From Paracoccus sediminis (lineage in GTDB: Bacteria > Pseudomonadota > Alphaproteobacteria > Rhodobacterales > Rhodobacteraceae), in assembly GCF_900188295.1 (NCBI RefSeq), contig NZ_FZNM01000001.1:1-64000 (forward strand): 64,000 nt of DNA. The letters are read 5' to 3'. Within the stretch, counting starts at the first letter, position 1, and the number at the start of each line of letters is the position of its first letter. The notes under the pieces were generated by a model, which did no database searches, was not told the DNA's origin, and was given only the letters and a program-made list of their open reading frames with translations. Made by a program: the position numbers and the translations under genes. Positions 61,002-64,000 of this stretch are shown piece after piece.

Positions 61002-61717
61002 CAGTGCACCTCATAGTCATAGCTCCTGCCCAATCCGATGTCGCCGCCGATCCGCCACTGATCGTCGCCCAGGGCGAAATACGCCCCGGACAGCGCGATG
61101 CCCCGCAAACGGCAGCGCGCCGGTGCGACGCTGGCCAGACGGCCTGCCAGCCGGTCGGCGTCCGCCCGGCGGATCGCGACCGGCACCGCGACCCAGTAAT
61201 CGGCCCAGTGCGGATCATCGGGGCCTATGGACCAGGTTCCGGTGATCGTCTGGTTCTCGAAGGCCAGGTCGCGGTCCCCGCCGATGCGCAGATCGCCGCG
61301 GCCGATGACCAGGATATCGCCCACGGCCCAGGCATCGCGCACGGGCTCCCCCTCGATCCGCGCCCCGCCGACAATCAGGCCGGCATCGCCGATCCGCGGC
61401 AAATCCTTGTCTTCGGTGATCGAGGCATTGCCATAGCCCTGCATCGCCAGCGCCTGTTTGACCGACGTCTGGGTGCCCTTGATCCGGTGCAGGTCGAACG
61501 ACCGGCGCACCACCTCGCGGCGGCGGGCCTCGGGCCAGTCGGGATCCCAGTCGTCGACCGACAGCGCCCAGGCCAGCCAGGGCAGATAGGCCAGCGGGAT
61601 GGTATCGGGATCCCACATCAGGTTCGCGGGCGTGTCGATCTCGGCCAGCCGGGACATGGCGATCGAGGCGGCGCGCTCCAGGGCGGTGCTGTTCGGGGGC
61701 AGCAGGTGATCGGTCAT
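61001..61717 (-). CDS. Baseplate/tail protein I
   Basis: This 238-residue protein (MTDHLLPPNSTALERAASIA, IPLAYLPWLAWALSVDDWDP) is the P2 gpI family of baseplate proteins that link wedge and fibre. ATG 61717 overlaps the J stop by 4 bases; the longer frame upstream is a shadow. Confidence 0.9.
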   Translation of the reverse strand: MTDHLLPPNSTALERAASIAMSRLAEIDTPANLMWDPDTIPLAYLPWLAWALSVDDWDPDWPEARRREVVRRSFDLHRIKGTQTSVKQALAMQGYGNASITEDKDLPRIGDAGLIVGGARIEGEPVRDAWAVGDILVIGRGDLRIGGDRDLAFENQTITGTWSIGPDDPHWADYWVAVPVAIRRADADRLAGRLASVAPARCRLRGIALSGAYFALGDDQWRIGGDIGLGRSYDYEVH

Positions 61718-62601
61718 GGCGCCACCCCCGCGGTCAGGGTTACGGCCGTGGCGCGGGCGACGCCGGTGGCGCCCGGATCCACGTCGCCCGCCGGGGACGT
61801 CAGGGTCACGGCCTCGACGCCCGCCTGGTGCAGCCGGGCGATCAGCGCGCTGCGGCGCACCGCGCGGCCGACGGCGCGGGCCTCGTCCAGATAGGCGGTG
61901 ACGGCGGCCTGGGCCGCGGCCCGCGCGATCTCGGCGCCGGGCGATCCGGGCACGATCAGATGGGCCGTGACGGCAAAGTCGGCGAATGTCGGCGCGGCCA
62001 CGGCCACGTCGTCGCACAGCGGCCGGACCTCCTGCAGGACGGCGGTCACGGCCGCCAGCAGATCCGGCGCCGGGGCGCCGTCATCGTCGTGGGACAGGAT
62101 CGTGACGACAACCCGGCCGGGCGTCGGGCTGGTGACGCCGGCATCGCGAACGCGGCCGTCCGCGCTGAGCGCGTGATAGACATAGCTGCCGGCGGTCCCC
62201 GCGTTGGTCAGGCCTTCGGGCGACATCTGCGCCCGGCGGCGGAGCGCGGCGTCAGTTTCCAGGACGGCCGCCACCGGCGGCACCGCGTCGGGATCGGCCT
62301 CGACGATCACCTGCCGTTCGACGCCCGTCAGCGCGGCCAGGCCGTCCAGATCGGCGCCGGTCGAGGTGGCCAGGATCACGGCGCGCACGCTGTCGTTGAC
62401 GCGCGCGCGCAGCAGCAGCTCGCGATAGGCACCCGCCTGAAGGATCTTGAGGATCGTGCTGCTTTCCAGCTCCAGCTCGCTTGCGGTCTCGGGGGCCAGG
62501 GCGATCATGACCTGCTTCATCGCGCCGAGGATCGTCTCGTAATCCAGCGCCTCGACCGCGTCGGGCAAAGGCAAGCGGGACAGATCGACGGGTGTCGTCA
62601 T
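61714..62601 (-). CDS. Baseplate assembly protein J
   Basis: This 295-residue protein (MTTPVDLSRLPLPDAVEALD, LATSTGADLDGLAALTGVER) is the P2/Mu gpJ family. It forms the baseplate wedge with W. ATG 62601 overlaps the W stop. Confidence 0.93.
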   Translation of the reverse strand: MTTPVDLSRLPLPDAVEALDYETILGAMKQVMIALAPETASELELESSTILKILQAGAYRELLLRARVNDSVRAVILATSTGADLDGLAALTGVERQVIVEADPDAVPPVAAVLETDAALRRRAQMSPEGLTNAGTAGSYVYHALSADGRVRDAGVTSPTPGRVVVTILSHDDDGAPAPDLLAAVTAVLQEVRPLCDDVAVAAPTFADFAVTAHLIVPGSPGAEIARAAAQAAVTAYLDEARAVGRAVRRSALIARLHQAGVEAVTLTSPAGDVDPGATGVARATAVTLTAGVAP

Positions 62602-62936
62602 GCCGGGCCACCGATCCGGACCGCGACGGACCGGGCCGCGCCGTCCTGCTCGCCGTCCAGCAGGATTTCGAACGCGCCGACCTCGGCCGCGATCAGTTGC
62701 ACACGCGTCAGCCGAAAGCGCGGCTCCCAGCGGTCGATGGCGTCCGCGCTTTCGGCGAACACATCGATGACGGTTTCGCCGTTCATGGGGGCATCCAGAA
62801 GGTCGGGCAGGTTCGACCCATAGTCGCGCCGCATCACGCGGGTGCCCAGGGGCGTGGTCAGGATATCGGCGATCGATTGCGCCAGATGCGCATCGCCGTC
62901 GAGCATCCTGCCCGTGTGGCGCGACATGCCGATCAT
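62598..62936 (-). CDS. Baseplate wedge protein W (gp25-like)
   Basis: This 112-residue protein (SIADILTTPLGTRVMRRDYG, SNLPDLLDAPMN) is the gp25/gpW lysozyme-like fold family. It anchors the wedge to the sheath. ATG 62927 is a possible alternative start. Confidence 0.92.
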   Translation of the reverse strand: MIGMSRHTGRMLDGDAHLAQSIADILTTPLGTRVMRRDYGSNLPDLLDAPMNGETVIDVFAESADAIDRWEPRFRLTRVQLIAAEVGAFEILLDGEQDGAARSVAVRIGGPA

Positions 62937-63139
62937 GCGTCGGTCCCGGTCCGGGTCTCGGGCCGGCCCTTGGCGCGGCGCGCCGGCTCGGCCTGGGCGT
63001 CCGCGTCGTCCGATACCACCGGATCGACCGGCTCATAGCGCGCCTCGCGCTCGGTCAGGCGCACGACATCGCCCGCCTTCGCGGGGCGGCCGGCGATCCA
63101 GGCCTCAGTGCGCACAATGTAATCCCGCTTTTCCGTCAT
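62933..63139 (-). CDS. Small hypothetical baseplate-region protein
   Basis: This 68-residue protein (MTEKRDYIVRTEAWIAGRPA, DVVRLTEREARYEPV) is a small basic-to-acidic protein between V and W, overlapping each by 4 bases. Similar short proteins occur at this place in alphaproteobacterial Mu/P2-like phages; function unknown. Confidence 0.65.
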   Translation of the reverse strand: MTEKRDYIVRTEAWIAGRPAKAGDVVRLTEREARYEPVDPVVSDDADAQAEPARRAKGRPETRTGTDA

Positions 63140-63567
63140 TTCGGTTTTCCCGTGTTATCGGGGCCTCCCTGGACCCCGCCATGCACATGCCCGACCAGCG
63201 ATATCCCCGAGGCGGTGACATCGCCCGTCACCTCGATCGAGCCCTCTACCCGCATCACGCCGCCGGCCAAGGCGATCAGCGGCACGCCCGCGTCCGACGA
63301 CGGGGCGTTGCCCGCGAAGATGCCGCACAGGATCACGCCCTGGCCGATGTCGCCGCCGGGGCAGCCGACCAGCACCTGCTCGCCGACCTGGGGCAGCCAC
63401 CAGAAGGACAGCGCGCCGGCCCGCAGCTGGCCGACCGGCAGGTCCGGCGATTGCAGATCCCCGAAATCGACCCGCGCCCGCGCGGCCCCGGCGTTGACCG
63501 CGCTGACCGTGCCGATCATCAGGATGTTGGCGGCGCGGCGGTCGTTCTCGGCGGCGGACCAGCTCAT
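63136..63567 (-). CDS. Baseplate spike protein V
   Basis: This 143-residue protein (MSWSAAENDRRAANILMIGT, DLPVGQLRAGALSFWWLPQV) is the P2 gpV/Mu gp45 family. The C-terminus has HVHGGVQGG, the HxH motif that binds iron at the membrane-piercing tip. Confidence 0.93.
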   Translation of the reverse strand: MSWSAAENDRRAANILMIGTVSAVNAGAARARVDFGDLQSPDLPVGQLRAGALSFWWLPQVGEQVLVGCPGGDIGQGVILCGIFAGNAPSSDAGVPLIALAGGVMRVEGSIEVTGDVTASGISLVGHVHGGVQGGPDNTGKPK

Positions 63568-64000
63568 GGGTTGCCCCCGACCAGGACATAGTCGTCCTCG
63601 TGCGCGGCGCCGATCCGGGGCGCCCAGCCGACATACAGCTGCGGGGTGATCGGCTCGGGTTCGGGATGGGCCTCCAGCGCGACACGCTGCCGCCAGGTGA
63701 CGGCCCAGAGCGCGATGCCTTCCTTCAGGACGTCGGTCGTGACCAGCGAATGCTCGGTCAGGTCGGACACCTCGCCCACGCCCTCGGCGTCGATCTCCAG
63801 ATCCGGCAGGCGGGTCAGCAGGGCCTGGGTGATCGTGGCGGCGGCGGTGTTGCGGTCCAGGCCCAGGGCATCCTTGGTCACGACAAAGGCCGCCAGGTCG
63901 ACCAGGTAATGGCGGTGGGGACCGGCCAGGGCCTGCGCGACGCGCGTGCCGAACCGCGACACCAGGACGGCGGGCGCGGCGATGCCCAGGCGCTTGACCT
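63564..64000 (-). CDS. Mu gp37-like (DUF1834) protein, cut by window end
   Basis: The frame remains open to the right edge. The visible part (RLGIAAPAVLVSRFGTRVAQ, HRHYLVDLAAFVVTKDALGL) matches DUF1834/gp37-type tail completion proteins of Mu-like phages, which lie upstream of V. The apparent GTG at 63962 is probably internal. Confidence 0.7.
   Translation of the reverse strand, partial: VKRLGIAAPAVLVSRFGTRVAQALAGPHRHYLVDLAAFVVTKDALGLDRNTAAATITQALLTRLPDLEIDAEGVGEVSDLTEHSLVTTDVLKEGIALWAVTWRQRVALEAHPEPEPITPQLYVGWAPRIGAAHEDDYVLVGGNP

Overview
The window is high-GC DNA with the gene style of Rhodobacterales (alphaproteobacteria). The evidence is an RcGTA-like tail tip (DUF2460, DUF2163, NlpC/P60, large host-specificity protein), DUF6441 and DUF2793 phage proteins, and a VPLPA-type sorting signal in what looks like a host gene. 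Species cannot be fixed from the sequence alone. Almost all of the window is two mobile elements.

Element 1 (about 42-48532) is a complete-looking siphovirus-type prophage integrated into the 3' half of an initiator tRNA-Met gene (12-88). The 51-bp tRNA 3' half is repeated at 48482-48532 (attR), and near-identical 20-bp inner repeats (probable integrase arm sites) lie inside each end. From right to left it holds: a retron locus and a HEPN-like/LprI-like gene (45.3-48.1 kb); the integrase (43.0-44.3 kb); an early replication operon with internal inverted-repeat iterons that may be the origin (38.2-41.8 kb); a type I restriction-modification cassette plus a second HEPN-like gene (30.0-38.0 kb); two ParB-like/DNA methylase fusions; a small plus-strand island (25.2-26.5 kb); lambda-like packaging and head genes (17-25 kb); an FRG-domain gene inserted among the morphogenesis genes (16.2-17.1 kb); tail genes with a probable programmed -1 frameshift (14.1-15.7 kb); the RcGTA-like tail tip; lysis genes including nested spanins (2.3-3.7 kb); and a DUF262-HNH nuclease next to attL. 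The late genes run leftward as one long chain with many 1- or 4-base start/stop overlaps.

Between the elements (48.5-49.3 kb) are the displaced terminator of the host tRNA gene, a tandem 21-bp repeat, and a secreted VPLPA-CTERM-type gene interrupted by an in-frame stop.

Element 2 (49283 to beyond 64000) is a contractile-tail module of P2/Mu type, read leftward: gp37-like, V, W, J, I, fibre, fibre-assembly candidate, sheath FI, tube FII, E/E' (with a -1 slippery site), tape measure T, U, X, D (with an apparent early frameshift), then four adhesin/tail-spike-like genes. No capsid, terminase, integrase or lysis gene is visible for it here, so prophage and tailocin are both possible.

The main biological theme is defence cargo: element 1 carries at least five known or candidate anti-phage units (DUF262-HNH, FRG, type I RM, two HEPN-like genes, retron), at both ends and inside. 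The retron is the best candidate for something undescribed: it pairs a reverse transcriptase with a WVDD active site, an XRE protein, and a 46-residue arginine-rich hydrophobic peptide whose start codon lies inside the predicted a2 segment of the ncRNA.
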